From: Kutzneria kofuensis
Lineage (GTDB): Bacteria; Actinomycetota; Actinomycetes; Mycobacteriales; Pseudonocardiaceae
NCBI RefSeq assembly: GCF_014203355.1
Contig: NZ_JACHIR010000001.1
Coordinates: forward strand, 3,226,038 to 3,290,037
Reading direction: 5' to 3'
Length of the DNA: 64,000 bases
The notes under the pieces were generated by a model. The model saw only the letters and a program-made list of their open reading frames with translations, ran no database searches and had not been told where the DNA came from. Positions 25,446-36,775 of this stretch are shown one piece after another. A program made the position numbers and the translations under genes. Each line of letters begins with the position of its first letter. Positions within the stretch are counted from its first letter, which is position 1.

Positions 25446-26011
25446 GAGCCACTCCCGGTGATCGAATTCCACAACTGGTCGAACCATGGTCGGTTGGCCG
25501 CCTGCTGCTGCGGCGACCCGTGCTGATCGCCCTGCTGCCCGTCGCCGGGCAGCTGCACGGTGTAGGGCGTCTCCCCCGGCATCACCATGCCCAGCCGGCT
25601 GCGCGCCTCGGCCTGGATCTGCGCGGGGTCGGACAGTTGCTGCTTGCGCTGCTCCAGCTGCTCGGCCTGCTGCTGCAGCTTGGCCTGCTGGGCCAGCTCC
25701 TGCTCCACCTGCGCGTGCTGCGTCAGGTACGTGCGCAGCGGCACCGCGACGGACAGCGCCAGGGCGCAGACGACCATCGCCAGCACCGCGGCCTGCCTGG
25801 TGGCGGACAGGCCGAACGCTCCGCCGGTGCGGGCGCGCCCCGAATCCTGTCGTGACGTGCTCTGCCGCGCCCGGGGCGGCCGCGGCGCCGGCTGGTCCTG
25901 CTCCGAGGCGGCCGGCTTGGCCGCCGCCCGGCGGGCACGGTCGGGCGCGCGACGCTGGCTGGACGTGTCCTGCCGGCGTCGCGACTGCCGACCGTGCTCG
26001 CGCTCGGGCAC
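25442..26011 (-). CDS. DivIC/FtsB-type septum formation initiator
   Basis: A 189-residue bitopic cell-division protein. A long basic, Gln/Arg-rich cytoplasmic N-terminus (about 70 residues) is followed by one membrane segment (about 74-93, AAVLAMVVCALALSVAVPL) and a coiled coil rich in Gln and Leu (about 95-130). RSRLGMVMPGETPY is the conserved end of the domain. It would join FtsL and FtsQ in the divisome. The start is GTG 26011, five bases after the eno stop, so the two are co-transcribed. Confidence 0.87.
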   Translation of the reverse strand: MPEREHGRQSRRRQDTSSQRRAPDRARRAAAKPAASEQDQPAPRPPRARQSTSRQDSGRARTGGAFGLSATRQAAVLAMVVCALALSVAVPLRTYLTQHAQVEQELAQQAKLQQQAEQLEQRKQQLSDPAQIQAEARSRLGMVMPGETPYTVQLPGDGQQGDQHGSPQQQAANRPWFDQLWNSITGSGS

Positions 26012-26016
26012 GACCG

Positions 26017-27330
<1,314 letters not shown>

Positions 27331-27406
27331 TCATCCCGCAACCAGCCTAGCCGGGTGGACAGATCACCCGGAGGCGGCACGCTCGCGTGCCGAAACGAGA
27401 GCGTAA

Positions 27407-29665
27407 TCATTCTGAATCGAGGGAGAAAGGGGTCAGCTTGGCGAGCACTTCCGGCAGGGCTCCGGTATGGAGCACGCCGAGCCGCTTGGTGGCCCTGGTC
27501 ATGGCCACGTACAGGTCGTTCGCGCCGCGCGGGGACTCCGTCAACATCAACTCCGGCTCGACGAGCAGCACGGAGTCGAACTCCAGGCCCTTGGCCTGGC
27601 CGACGGTCAGCACCACCACCGGGCTCTCCAGGTCGTCGCCGCCGACCGCGAACTCGCCGGCCAGCGACCGCGGCACCAGCACCGCGAGCCGGCCGTCGTC
27701 CAGCCGCGCGACCTCCCGGTCGACGGCCTTGGCGACCGCGTCGGACAGCCCGTCGGCGGGCACCTTCTCGTGCCACGGCGGCAATCCGGAGTCGCGGACC
27801 GAGCTGGGCGGCACCGCGTCCGGGTCGAGGCTGGCGAGCACGTCCGTGGCCACGGCCATGATCTCCGCCGGGGTCCGGTAGTTCACGGTGAGTTCGGCCA
27901 GCCGCCACCGGTTGGCCACGTACGGGCTGAGCACCTCGTCCCACGAGGAGGTGCCGGCGAGGTCGCCGGTCTGCGCGATGTCACCGACCACGGTCATGGA
28001 CCGGCTGGGGCAGCGACGCATCAGCACCCGCCACGCCATCGCCGACAGCTCCTGCGCCTCGTCCACGATCACGTGCCCGAAGGTCCAGGTGCGGTCGTCG
28101 GCGGCGCGCTCGGCGGCGGTCAGGTAGTCGCTCTGCGCCACGCGGGCGACGAGGGCGTCCGCGTCCAGCACGTCCATGGCCATCAGCACGTCGGGGTCGG
28201 ACTCGTCCTGGAGATCCAGGATGTCCAGCACGCCCTGGGCGTAGGCGAGGTCCTGCCGGCGCTTGGCCGCCGCGGCGGCCTTGATCGCCCGGTCGTCCTC
28301 GCCCAGCAGCTCGGCCGCCTCGTCCAGCAGCGGCGCGTCGGCCGGCGTCCACTCCGCGCCGGGGTCGCGGCGCAGCAGCTGGCGCTCCTGCGGGGTCAGC
28401 GCGCGGCCGGCGGCGTTGAGCCGCTTCTCCGACGCGTACAGGTCGGTGAGCAGCTGCTCGGGGGTGAGGATCGGCCACAGCCTGTCGATCGCGGCGATCA
28501 CCTGGTCGTCCTCGCGCAGCTCGGCCCGGATGTCGCTGACATCGTCGGCGTCCAGGAACTGCGCGCCGAGCTTGTTGGCGACGAGCCGGGCCAGCGCGCC
28601 GATGATCTCCCGCTCGAACACCGGCCGCGCCGCGTTGTGCGGGCGGCGCGAGCGGCGGGCCCGGCCGCGGGCGTCGGCCACCGTCTTGCGGTCCAGCACC
28701 AGCGTGTCCCGCTCGTGCGGGATCTCGATGCCGTCGCGCGGCACCCACTGCCGGTCCCGCACGGCGGCGGCGAGCACGTCGGCCATCACCAGGCGGCCCT
28801 TCACCGCGCTGACCTCGACCGGCTCGCTGCCGACCGCCTTGAGTCCCGGGTAGAGCTCGCCGACGGTGTTGAGCAGCACGCCGGTCTCGCCCAGCGACGG
28901 CAGGACCTGGCTGATGTAGTTGAGGAAGGTGGCGTTGGGGCCGACCACCAGCACGCCGCGCTTCTCCAGCTGGCGGCGGTGCGTGTAGAGCAGGTACGCG
29001 GCGCGGTGCAGGGCCACCGCGGTCTTGCCGGTGCCCGGGCCGCCCTGCACGACGAGCACACCGTTCAGCTCGGACCGGATGATCTTGTCCTGCTCGGCCT
29101 GGATGGTGGCGACGATGTCGCCCATCCGACCGGTGCGGCTGGCGCTGACCGCGGCCAGCAGCGTCGCCTCGCCGACCAGGCCCTCGTTCCGGCCGGGCAC
29201 CGCCTTGGCCAGGTCCAGCACCTCGTCGTCGATGCCGACGACGGTGCGGCGGCGGGTGCGGATGTGCCGGCGCCGGATCACGCCGTCCGGCGACGCCGCG
29301 GTGGCGAGATAGAAGGGGCGGGCGGCGGGGGCGCGCCAGTCCATCAACAGCGGTTCGTAGTCACCCTCGGTGCGGAAGATGCCGATTCGCCCGATGTGCT
29401 GGTGTTCGCCGTTCTCGAAATCGAGCCGCCCGAAACACAGGCCGTTCTCGACCGCGCTGTACTGGGCGAGGTCGCTGGAGTGCATTGCCGTCGCCGCGTC
29501 GCGCTCGGACCGGGCCTGCGGCGTGCCGCCCGTCTCCAGCAGCACCCGGGCCAGCCAGCGCGACGTCTGTTCCCGGAGGTCGTCGAGGCGGCCGTAGAGC
29601 ATGGAGACGTATTCCTGCTCTCGGTCGATTTCCTGACTGTCCGGAATACTCGCAGGGCTTGACAA
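27407..29665 (-). CDS. helD: HelD-family UvrD-like helicase, RNA-polymerase remodelling type
   Basis: A 752-residue superfamily 1 ATPase. It has Walker A GGPGTGKTAVALHR, the N-terminal coiled-coil arm (first 100 residues), VIVDEAQELSAMAWRVL as motif II, VVGDIAQTGDLAG as motif III, and LYVAMTRATKRLGVLH near the end. HelD proteins enter the RNA polymerase channels and recycle stalled enzyme; actinobacterial HelR members also displace rifampicin. It starts at TTG 29665 with GAGGTCAG just upstream. A palindrome, TGTCTG-GCG-CAGACA, lies 21 bases upstream. Whether this is HelR or a housekeeping HelD cannot be decided here. Confidence 0.88.
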   Translation of the reverse strand: MSSPASIPDSQEIDREQEYVSMLYGRLDDLREQTSRWLARVLLETGGTPQARSERDAATAMHSSDLAQYSAVENGLCFGRLDFENGEHQHIGRIGIFRTEGDYEPLLMDWRAPAARPFYLATAASPDGVIRRRHIRTRRRTVVGIDDEVLDLAKAVPGRNEGLVGEATLLAAVSASRTGRMGDIVATIQAEQDKIIRSELNGVLVVQGGPGTGKTAVALHRAAYLLYTHRRQLEKRGVLVVGPNATFLNYISQVLPSLGETGVLLNTVGELYPGLKAVGSEPVEVSAVKGRLVMADVLAAAVRDRQWVPRDGIEIPHERDTLVLDRKTVADARGRARRSRRPHNAARPVFEREIIGALARLVANKLGAQFLDADDVSDIRAELREDDQVIAAIDRLWPILTPEQLLTDLYASEKRLNAAGRALTPQERQLLRRDPGAEWTPADAPLLDEAAELLGEDDRAIKAAAAAKRRQDLAYAQGVLDILDLQDESDPDVLMAMDVLDADALVARVAQSDYLTAAERAADDRTWTFGHVIVDEAQELSAMAWRVLMRRCPSRSMTVVGDIAQTGDLAGTSSWDEVLSPYVANRWRLAELTVNYRTPAEIMAVATDVLASLDPDAVPPSSVRDSGLPPWHEKVPADGLSDAVAKAVDREVARLDDGRLAVLVPRSLAGEFAVGGDDLESPVVVLTVGQAKGLEFDSVLLVEPELMLTESPRGANDLYVAMTRATKRLGVLHTGALPEVLAKLTPFSLDSE

Positions 29666-29685
29666 CTGACCTCACTCACCGTTAT

Positions 29686-29700
29686 TGTCTGGCGCAGACA
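29686..29700. promoter_or_regulatory. Inverted repeat upstream of helD
   Basis: TGTCTG-GCG-CAGACA is a perfect 6-3-6 palindrome 21 bases before the helD start, a plausible operator. It does not resemble the 19-base rifamycin-associated element I recall. Confidence 0.45.
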
Positions 29701-29840
29701 CGTTTTTTCGTGCTGTTTTACTTGTGCGTTCAGACCGCTAAATCTATCAAACCGCTGGTCGCGCGCGCCACCTGTCACCGGTGTTGTGCCCGGATGGTCC
29801 ATCGAACTCGCAGCCGATCTTGCGTACTGTGGGAACGACC

Positions 29841-30230
29841 ATGAGCGACAGCACCTTCGAGGCGTTCCGACGGGCCGAGGCGCTGGTGTCGAACGGCCGT
29901 CCGCTGGACGCGCTGCGAGAACTGCGCCCGGTGCTCGAGGCCGAGCCGGACCTGCCCAGCGTGGTGCAGCTCGCCGGCCGCGCCTACCTCAACTCCGCCC
30001 AGTTCCGGCGGGCCGAGGAGGCGTTCAGCCGACTCGTCGAAATGGACCCCAGCGACCACTACTCGCTGTTCGCGCTGGGAAAGACCCTGCAGCGGCAGGG
30101 CCGGCTGTCCGAGGCCATCGCCAAGCTGCGGCTGGCGGTGGCGATGAGCCCACTGCCCGAGTACCAGGAGGCGCTCGGCGAGGTCAGCGCCCGCCTGGCC
30201 TTCCGCAGCGACCCGCAGGCCGGCGACTGA
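29841..30230 (+). CDS. TPR protein
   Basis: A 129-residue soluble protein made of tetratricopeptide repeats. RAEALVSNGRPLDALRELRP, AGRAYLNSAQFRRAEEAFSRLVEMDP and LGKTLQRQGRLSEAIAKLRLAVAMSP are three repeats with the usual small and large residue spacing. It is a protein-binding scaffold of unknown partner. ATG 29841; the ribosome site is weak (GGGAACGACC). It is divergent from helD and convergent with the transglycosylase, separated from the latter by hairpin copy 4. Confidence 0.8.
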   Translation: MSDSTFEAFRRAEALVSNGRPLDALRELRPVLEAEPDLPSVVQLAGRAYLNSAQFRRAEEAFSRLVEMDPSDHYSLFALGKTLQRQGRLSEAIAKLRLAVAMSPLPEYQEALGEVSARLAFRSDPQAGD

Positions 30231-30235
30231 TGTTG

Positions 30236-30280
30236 GGAAAGGACCGTTCCTCTACTCCGAGTAGAGGAACGGTCCTTTCC
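30236..30280. terminator. Palindromic hairpin repeat, copy 4 (22-bp perfect stem)
   Basis: Arms at 30236-30257 and 30259-30280 are perfect complements, the longest of the four copies. The core reads CCGTTCC/GGAACGG where copies 1-3 have CCATTCC/GGAATGG, a paired change that keeps the stem. It separates two convergent genes and would work in both directions. Confidence 0.8.
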
Positions 30281-30285
30281 GAGCG

Positions 30286-31158
30286 TCAGAGCTTGCCGAG
30301 GCTGACCTTGCCGTAGGCGTCGGCGTTGCTGAAGACGTCCTGGCCGTAGGCCGTGGAGTTGTTGTAGGTCAGCACCGCCGACCACCAGTTCTTCGGCACG
30401 GACAGGTCGCCGCCCATGGCGCACAGGTAGCGGGCGGCGGTCATCGCGGCGTCGTCGATGTCCTGCGGGTCCGGGGCCTTGCCGTCGTCGCTGGCCCGCA
30501 CGCCCCAGCGGTGCCAGGTGGCCGGCGCGAACTGCATGGGGCCCACGGCGTGATCCCACTTGGTGTCGCCGTCCAGCGCGCCCTTGTCGGTGTCCGGCAC
30601 CGCCAGGAAGCCGGGCGAGCCGTCCAGCGCGGGGCCGACGATCGGCCGGGACTCCTCGCCGCTGTCCAGCACGCTGGCGCCGCCGTAGCGGCCGTGCTTG
30701 GACTCGACCCGGCCGACGCCGGCCAGCGTCGCCCAGGTGAGGTGGCAGCCCGGGTTCTTGGCCTGGTAGGCCAGGTCGGCGTTGGCGTACGCGACGAGCA
30801 CCCGCTCCGGCACGTCGCTGTAGTAGGAGACCCGCTTGATCCAGCCCTGGAAGTTCTCCTTGGGCACCGCGGCCGTGGCGGCCGGCGGCGGCGTGGCCGG
30901 ACCGGGGATGGCGGAGTCCTTGGCCACCTCCAGCGGCGGCACCCGGAACGGCGGCGGGCCGGTCGGCCCGGACGGCACCGGCGGCCCGGGGTGGCTCAGC
31001 CAGTTCACGGCATAGATCGCGCCGGCGCCCAACGCCAGCACCAGCGCGATCAGGAAGACCTTGCCGAAGATCTCGCCGCCCCGGCCGCGGCGCGGCGGGG
31101 GCGGCGGTGGCAGGGATGGCGACTCGGCCTGCGAGCGCGGTGGGGTCGAGAAGGCCAT
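30286..31158 (-). CDS. Membrane-anchored lytic transglycosylase (LpqU-like position)
   Basis: A 290-residue protein. It has a Pro-rich cytoplasmic head, one membrane segment (about residues 34-54) and an outer SLT-like domain. GVGRVESKHGRYGG holds the catalytic Glu, VGPMQFAPATWHRWG follows, then DDAAMTAARYLCAMGGDLS. It cleaves peptidoglycan. In M. tuberculosis the corresponding place between mazG and eno is held by lpqU; here there is no lipobox but a membrane anchor. It lies ten bases downstream of mazG, so it ends the mfd-SurA-mazG operon. Confidence 0.87.
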   Translation of the reverse strand: MAFSTPPRSQAESPSLPPPPPPRRGRGGEIFGKVFLIALVLALGAGAIYAVNWLSHPGPPVPSGPTGPPPFRVPPLEVAKDSAIPGPATPPPAATAAVPKENFQGWIKRVSYYSDVPERVLVAYANADLAYQAKNPGCHLTWATLAGVGRVESKHGRYGGASVLDSGEESRPIVGPALDGSPGFLAVPDTDKGALDGDTKWDHAVGPMQFAPATWHRWGVRASDDGKAPDPQDIDDAAMTAARYLCAMGGDLSVPKNWWSAVLTYNNSTAYGQDVFSNADAYGKVSLGKL

Positions 31159-31168
31159 ACGACCCAGG

Positions 31169-32125
31169 CTACGTGGCCGACGGCCAGTGCCGGCGCCAAT
31201 CGTCCGCGGTCAGCCGGGTGGGGTCCAGCCCGGCGGCCCTGGCCGACCGCTCGGCGGCCCGCACGTCCCGCTCGAACTGCCGGGCCACGGCCCGCAGTTC
31301 GCTCTCCGGGTCCTCCCCGGCGAGCTTGGCCACGGCCGTCACGCCGAACAGCGTGGCTCCCGTGTCGTCACCGGACGGCAGCAGGTCCACCGGCAGGCCG
31401 ACGCGGGCCACCCGCTGGGTGAGCTTGGCCGCCAGCGACACCGCGGGCTGGCCGAGCGCGACACCGTCCACGCTGGACTCGCGCTTCTTCTCGGCCTGCT
31501 TGAGCTCCTCCCACCGCCGGTCGTGCCGGTCGAGTTCGAAGCCCTCCTCCTCGGTGGCGAACACGTGCGGATGCCGGCCGACCAGCTTGTCCACCAGGTC
31601 ACCGGCGACGTTGTCGATGTCGAACGGGTCGTCACCGTGCTCGGCCGCCACCCGGGCGTGGAACAGCACCTGCAGCAGCACGTCGCCGAGCTCCTCGCGC
31701 AGCGCCGCCCGGTCGCCGTCCTCGATCGCCTCCAGCAGCTCGTAGGTCTCCTCGACCAGGTACTGCCGCAGCGACTCGTGGGTCTGCTCGGCGTCCCAGG
31801 GGCAGCCGCCGGGCGAACGCAGCCGGTCCATCACCGCCGCCGCGTCCAGCAGCCGCGACCCGGCCGGCTCCGGCGTGTCGATCCTGGTCGCACCGGCCGC
31901 GAGCAACGCGGCCGCCGCCGGCTCACTGGCGTCGGCCGCGATCAGCACCACGTCGTCCTGCGCGGACAGCTCCTCGGCCGCCACCTCGCGTGCGCCGAGG
32001 GACTGCCGCAGCTGCTCCGGCACGTCCTTGCCCGCCCACACCTCGGCGGCGGCACGCAGCGCCGGCAGCGCCGCCGCCGGCAGCACGCCGGGCAGCCGCG
32101 GGCTGAGCAGAACGACAACCGTCAC
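31169..32125 (-). CDS. mazG: MazG nucleoside triphosphate pyrophosphohydrolase
   Basis: A 318-residue housecleaning enzyme that hydrolyses NTPs, including damaged ones, to NMP and pyrophosphate. The catalytic domain starts at LRSPGGCPWDAEQTHESLRQ, with the metal-binding E-x-x-E-D pattern in YLVEETYELLEAIED and EELGDVLLQVLFHA. An actinobacterial N-terminal extension of about 95 residues precedes it. The GTG at 32125 overlaps the stop of the SurA-like lipoprotein (GTGA). Confidence 0.92.
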   Translation of the reverse strand: MTVVVLLSPRLPGVLPAAALPALRAAAEVWAGKDVPEQLRQSLGAREVAAEELSAQDDVVLIAADASEPAAAALLAAGATRIDTPEPAGSRLLDAAAVMDRLRSPGGCPWDAEQTHESLRQYLVEETYELLEAIEDGDRAALREELGDVLLQVLFHARVAAEHGDDPFDIDNVAGDLVDKLVGRHPHVFATEEEGFELDRHDRRWEELKQAEKKRESSVDGVALGQPAVSLAAKLTQRVARVGLPVDLLPSGDDTGATLFGVTAVAKLAGEDPESELRAVARQFERDVRAAERSARAAGLDPTRLTADDWRRHWPSAT

Positions 32126-33072
32126 GGGTTCGGCTTCCGCACGGTCGCGCTGATGCTGGACGACTCACCGTCGCTCGGCGAGACGTAGCCGGTCAGCGGC
32201 TCCCAGACGCCGAACCTCGGGTTCAGCGTGACGCCCACCTGCTGGGCGGAGCGGATCATCTGCGCCTGGCCGAAGGTGCCCGCGACCTGGGAGACGTCCT
32301 GGCCGCCGCTGGTGTCGCCCGCGTTGTCCGAGCGCTTCAGCACGTACACGACGACCCAGATGTTCTCGTCCTGCACCGGGAAGGCGATGACCGAGCCGGC
32401 GTTCGCCTTGAACATCGGCGCCAGCTCCGGCGGCACGGTCGCCAGGCCGCCCGTCTGGTTGGTGGTCGGCCTGCTGCTGCCGGCCGACGCGGCGTTGAAG
32501 ATCGCCACGTGCTGGTCGGGGTTGGCGACGACCTTGTCCACCAGCGCCTGCGCGGAGTTGCGGTCCTGGGTGACGCCGAAGTCGTAGGTGAAGCTCGCCG
32601 TGCCGGCCTGCTTCATGCCGATCGCGTTCCACACCAGGTTGTCGTGGATGAAGTCCTTGAACATCTGGCCCTTGATCGGGATGGTCGCGGGCCCCGGGAA
32701 CGTCGGGAACTGGTTGGCCGCGACCGACTGGTTGTAGGCCTGGTCCACCTGATCCTCGTTGACCTTGACGCCCGCCTTCGCCGCCAGCTGGTTGCTCAGC
32801 TCGTGCCACACCGCCAGCTGGACGACCGTCCGGGCGATCGGCGGGAACGTGCTCGGCTTCTGCTGCTGCAGCTTGCGCGCGTCCGCGCTGTCGGCCAGCA
32901 CGCTCGTGATCTGCTGCTGCACGACGTCGAGCGGGATCGTGTGGCCGCCGACAACCGCGGCGGCGCCGATCTGCTCCGGACCGGCACCACAGCCGGTCAC
33001 CATGGCGCCTACTGCGGCGCACGCGGCCAGGACTGCGATGGGACGGCGAATGGCGATCGTCACAGTGCGCAC
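32122..33072 (-). CDS. SurA-N-domain lipoprotein, peptidyl-prolyl isomerase-like
   Basis: A 316-residue lipoprotein. The signal peptide ends in a lipobox, AMVTGC, so Cys27-28 would be lipidated. The body has a SurA/PrsA-like N-terminal helical domain (VVGGHTIPLDVVQQQITSVL, then VQLAVWHELSNQLAAKAGVKVNEDQVDQAY) and a later domain that may be a reduced parvulin (NQTGGLATVPPELAPMF). It would help fold or export proteins outside the membrane. It lies 21 bases from mfd and overlaps mazG. GTG 33072; GTG 33060 is possible. Confidence 0.85.
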   Translation of the reverse strand: MRTVTIAIRRPIAVLAACAAVGAMVTGCGAGPEQIGAAAVVGGHTIPLDVVQQQITSVLADSADARKLQQQKPSTFPPIARTVVQLAVWHELSNQLAAKAGVKVNEDQVDQAYNQSVAANQFPTFPGPATIPIKGQMFKDFIHDNLVWNAIGMKQAGTASFTYDFGVTQDRNSAQALVDKVVANPDQHVAIFNAASAGSSRPTTNQTGGLATVPPELAPMFKANAGSVIAFPVQDENIWVVVYVLKRSDNAGDTSGGQDVSQVAGTFGQAQMIRSAQQVGVTLNPRFGVWEPLTGYVSPSDGESSSISATVRKPNP

Positions 33073-33093
33073 TCTCTCACAGCGACCAAGATC

Positions 33094-36000
33094 TCAACCA
33101 GCCGCTACCGGCTTGGGTTTTCCGACCAGTGATTCCACGAAGTGGGCGCACCAGTCCAGCAGCTCGGTGTCCCGCAGCGGCGGCGCGCCGATCCGGCCGC
33201 CGGCCGGGCCCTCGGTCGGGCGCGGCACCGAGACGATCCGGGTGGCCGCCTTGTACACCGCCTTCGGGTACAGCCGCCTCATCCGCACCAGCTGCGAGTC
33301 CAGCAGCTCCATCGGCGCGAACCGGATCGAGCTGGACTGGGTGGCCACCTCGGTCACGCCGTGCCGGCGGCAGGTCTGGCGGAACCGCGCCACCGCCAGC
33401 AGCCGCTCCACCGGGGCCGGCGGCTGGCCGTAGCGGTCCTGGAGTTCTTCCTTGACGGCCTGCAGCGCCGCGTCGTCGACCGCCGCCGCGATCTTGCGGT
33501 ACGCCTCCAGCCGCAGCCGCTCCCCCGGCACGTAGTCGTGCGGGATGTGCGCGTCCACCGGCAGGTCGACGCGGACCTCCGCGAGGTCCTCGCCGTCGTC
33601 CTCGGTCGGCGCGCCCGCGTGCTTGCGGAACGCCTCGACCGCCTCGCCGACAAGACGTACATAGAGGTCGAAGCCGACGCCGGCGATGTGCCCGGACTGC
33701 TCGGCGCCGAGGATGTTGCCGGCGCCCCGGATCTCCAGGTCCTTCATCGCCACCGCCATGCCCGCGCCCAGCTCGGTGTTCTGGGCGATGGTGGCCAACC
33801 GGTCGTGCGCCGTCTCGGTCAGCGTGCCGTCCGGCGGGTACAGGAAGTAGGCGTAGCCCCGTTCGCGGGCCCGGCCGACGCGGCCCCGCAGCTGGTGCAG
33901 CTGGGCCAGGCCGAGCAGGTCGCCGCGCTCCACGATGAGCGTGTTGGCGTTGGAGATGTCCAGGCCGGTCTCGACGATCGTGGTGCACACCAGGACGTCG
34001 AACTCGCGCTCCCAGAAACCCTCGATGATCTTCTCGAGGCGGTCCTCGTTCATCTGGCCGTGCGCGGTGGCGATCCGGGCCTCCGGCACCAGCTCACGCA
34101 GCCGGCGGGCCGCCCGCTCGATCGAGGACACCCGGTTGTGCACGTAGAACACCTGGCCGTCGCGCAGCAGCTCGCGGCGGATGGCGGCGCCGACCTGCTT
34201 GTCGTCGTAGGCGCCGACGTAGGTCAGGATCGGGTGCCGTTCCTCGGGCGGGGTGAGGATGGTGGACATCTCGCGGATGCCGGCCAGGCTCATCTCCAGC
34301 GTGCGCGGGATCGGCGTCGCCGACATGGTCAGCACGTCGACGTGCGTGCGCAGCGCCTTGATGTGCTCCTTGTGCTCGACGCCGAAGCGCTGCTCCTCGT
34401 CCACGATGACCAGGCCGAGGTCCTTGTAGCGCAGGCCGGTCTGCAGCAGCCGGTGCGTGCCGATGACGATGTCCACCTCGCCGTCGGCCAGGCCCGCCAC
34501 GACCTTCTCCGACTCCTGCGGGTCGGTGAACCGGGACAGGCCCTTCACCACGACCGGGAACTGCCGCATCCGCTCGCTGAACGTGTTCAGGTGCTGCTGG
34601 GCCAGCAGCGTGGTCGGCACCAGCACGGCCACCTGCTTGCCGTCCTGCACCGCCTTGAACGCCGCCCGGACCGCGATCTCGGTCTTGCCGTAGCCGACGT
34701 CGCCACAGATCACCCGGTCCATCGGGACCGCGCGCTCCATGTCCCCCTTCACCTCGTCGATGGCCGCCAGCTGGTCGGCCGTCTCGGTGAACGGGAAGGC
34801 GTCCTCCAGCTCGCGCTGCCACGGCGTGTCCTGGGCGAACGCGTGGCCGGGCGCGGCCTGCCTGGCCGCGTAGAGCTGCACCAGCTCGGCGGCGATCTGC
34901 TTGACCGCCTTGCGCGCCTTGGCCTTCGTGTTCTTCCAGTCCGAGCCGCCGAGCTTGTTCAGCGTGGGCAGCTCGCCGCCGACGTAGCGGGAGACCTCGT
35001 CGAGCTGGTCGGTCGGCACGAACAGGCGGTCGCCGGGCTGGCCACGCTTGCTGGCCGCGTACTCCAGCACCAGGTACTCGCGGGTGGCGCCGGCGACCGT
35101 GCGCTGCACCATCTCCACGTACCGGCCGATGCCGTGCTGCTCGTGCACCACGTAGTCGCCGGCCTTGAGCGCCAGCGGGTCGACCGCGTTGCGGCGGCGG
35201 GACGGCATCTTGCGCATGTCCCGGGTGGACGTGCCGCCACGGCCGCCGGTCAGGTCCGTCTCGGTGACCACGACCAGGCCCAGGCCGCTGGCCAGGAAGC
35301 CGTCCTCCATGGAGCCGCGGGCGACCGTGACGACGCCCGCCTCCGGTGCCGTGGCGAGGCCGTTCTCCGCCAGCCGGGCCGGCACCTCCGCGTCGGCCAA
35401 CTGCTCCACGGCCCGTTGCGCCGTACCGGCTCCCGGGACGACGAGGATCGCCGTGCCGCCCGTCGCCGTGTGGGCGCGCAGGTCGGCGAAGGCCCGCTCC
35501 ACTTCGCCCCGGTACGACTCCACCGGCGCGAAGTCCAGGCGCAGCACGCCTTCCACGTCGGTGGTCAGCTGGCTCAGAGTCCACCAGGCGCGGCCACTGT
35601 CCACTGTGGTCGTCGCTACGTCCGCCAGCGACCGGTAGGCCGACGCGCCCAGGTCGATCGGGGCCTTGCCGCCGCCGGCCGCCGCCATCCAGGAGGCCTC
35701 CAGGAACTCCTGGCCCGTGCGGACCAGGTCCTGGGCCCGGGTGCGGATCTTCTCCGGGTCGTTGACCAGCACGATCGTGCCCTTCGGCACGACTTCCGTC
35801 AGGAGCTGGAGCTCGCCCTCGCACAGGGCCGGGATCAGCGCCTCCATGCCCTCCACGGCGATGCCGTTGGACAGCTTGTCCAGCATCTCCGCCAGCTGCG
35901 CGTCCGCCTGGTGGTCAGCGGCCAGCGCCGCCGCCTTCGCCTTGACGTCCTCGGTCAGCAGCAGCTCCCGGCACGGCGGCGCCGTGAAGCCCTGGATCTC

Positions 36001-36669
36001 CCCCGGCAGGGAGCGCTGGTCCGCCACCGAGAAGGCGCGGATCTCGCTCACCTCGTCGCCCCAGAACTCCACCCGGACCGGGTGTTCCGAGGTCGGCGGG
36101 AAGACGTCCAGGATGCCGCCGCGGACCGCGAACTCGCCGCGCTTCTCCACCATGTCCACGCGGACGTAGGCCAGTTCCGCCAGGCGTTCGACGAGTTGGT
36201 TGAAGTCGTGCTCCGTGCCCACTTCCAGGTGCACCGGCGCCAGTTCGCCCAGGCTCGGGGCCATCGGCTGGATCAGGCTTCGGACCGTGGCCACCACGAC
36301 CTTCAGCTGGCCCGCCGGGTGCTCCTCCGGGTGCGCCAGCCTCCGCAGCACCTCCAGCCGTCGGCCGACCGTGTCCGCCCGGGGCGACAGGCGCTCGTGC
36401 GGCAGCGTCTCCCAGGACGGGAACAGCTCCACCGCGTCGTTGCCGAGCAGGTCGGCGGCGATCGCCCCCAGCTCGTCCGCCTCTCGACCCGTCGCCGTGA
36501 TCGCCAGCACCGGCCGCTCAGTGGCCAGCGCCGACACCAGCAGCGGCCTACCGGCCGGCGGTCCCTCCAGCTCAAGTCGGGGCGTGTCCACCGCCGCCAG
36601 CGCCTCACGCAGCGACTTGTCCGCGAGCACGGCGGTCAGCAGACCGGACAGTCGGCCGGGCTGGGTCAC
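33094..36669 (-). CDS. mfd: Mfd transcription-repair coupling factor
   Basis: A 1191-residue DNA translocase that removes RNA polymerase stalled at DNA damage and recruits UvrA. The order is a UvrB-like N-terminal module ([20 protein letters not shown] to [15 protein letters not shown]), the RNA-polymerase interacting region ([20 protein letters not shown]), then helicase motifs: [49 protein letters not shown] and [23 protein letters not shown]. The TRCF C-terminal domain ends the protein. GTG 36669 is preferred, with AGGGGG upstream; GTG 36693 is possible. It leads the mfd-SurA-mazG-transglycosylase operon. Confidence 0.96.
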   Translation of the reverse strand: MTQPGRLSGLLTAVLADKSLREALAAVDTPRLELEGPPAGRPLLVSALATERPVLAITATGREADELGAIAADLLGNDAVELFPSWETLPHERLSPRADTVGRRLEVLRRLAHPEEHPAGQLKVVVATVRSLIQPMAPSLGELAPVHLEVGTEHDFNQLVERLAELAYVRVDMVEKRGEFAVRGGILDVFPPTSEHPVRVEFWGDEVSEIRAFSVADQRSLPGEIQGFTAPPCRELLLTEDVKAKAAALAADHQADAQLAEMLDKLSNGIAVEGMEALIPALCEGELQLLTEVVPKGTIVLVNDPEKIRTRAQDLVRTGQEFLEASWMAAAGGGKAPIDLGASAYRSLADVATTTVDSGRAWWTLSQLTTDVEGVLRLDFAPVESYRGEVERAFADLRAHTATGGTAILVVPGAGTAQRAVEQLADAEVPARLAENGLATAPEAGVVTVARGSMEDGFLASGLGLVVVTETDLTGGRGGTSTRDMRKMPSRRRNAVDPLALKAGDYVVHEQHGIGRYVEMVQRTVAGATREYLVLEYAASKRGQPGDRLFVPTDQLDEVSRYVGGELPTLNKLGGSDWKNTKAKARKAVKQIAAELVQLYAARQAAPGHAFAQDTPWQRELEDAFPFTETADQLAAIDEVKGDMERAVPMDRVICGDVGYGKTEIAVRAAFKAVQDGKQVAVLVPTTLLAQQHLNTFSERMRQFPVVVKGLSRFTDPQESEKVVAGLADGEVDIVIGTHRLLQTGLRYKDLGLVIVDEEQRFGVEHKEHIKALRTHVDVLTMSATPIPRTLEMSLAGIREMSTILTPPEERHPILTYVGAYDDKQVGAAIRRELLRDGQVFYVHNRVSSIERAARRLRELVPEARIATAHGQMNEDRLEKIIEGFWEREFDVLVCTTIVETGLDISNANTLIVERGDLLGLAQLHQLRGRVGRARERGYAYFLYPPDGTLTETAHDRLATIAQNTELGAGMAVAMKDLEIRGAGNILGAEQSGHIAGVGFDLYVRLVGEAVEAFRKHAGAPTEDDGEDLAEVRVDLPVDAHIPHDYVPGERLRLEAYRKIAAAVDDAALQAVKEELQDRYGQPPAPVERLLAVARFRQTCRRHGVTEVATQSSSIRFAPMELLDSQLVRMRRLYPKAVYKAATRIVSVPRPTEGPAGGRIGAPPLRDTELLDWCAHFVESLVGKPKPVAAG

Positions 36670-36775
36670 TTCGACAGTCCCCCTCGGGTGCACTTCGACA
36701 CGCCGTCAAGCCTAGGCCGCCACCCCGACAAGAACCCGCCGTGGTTCGAAGTCCCTGGTCAGCCGCGTCCAGCCG

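Noticed and set aside
27467-29662. Long open frame opposite helD
   Set aside because: Same reason; HelD motifs are on the minus strand and this frame has none.
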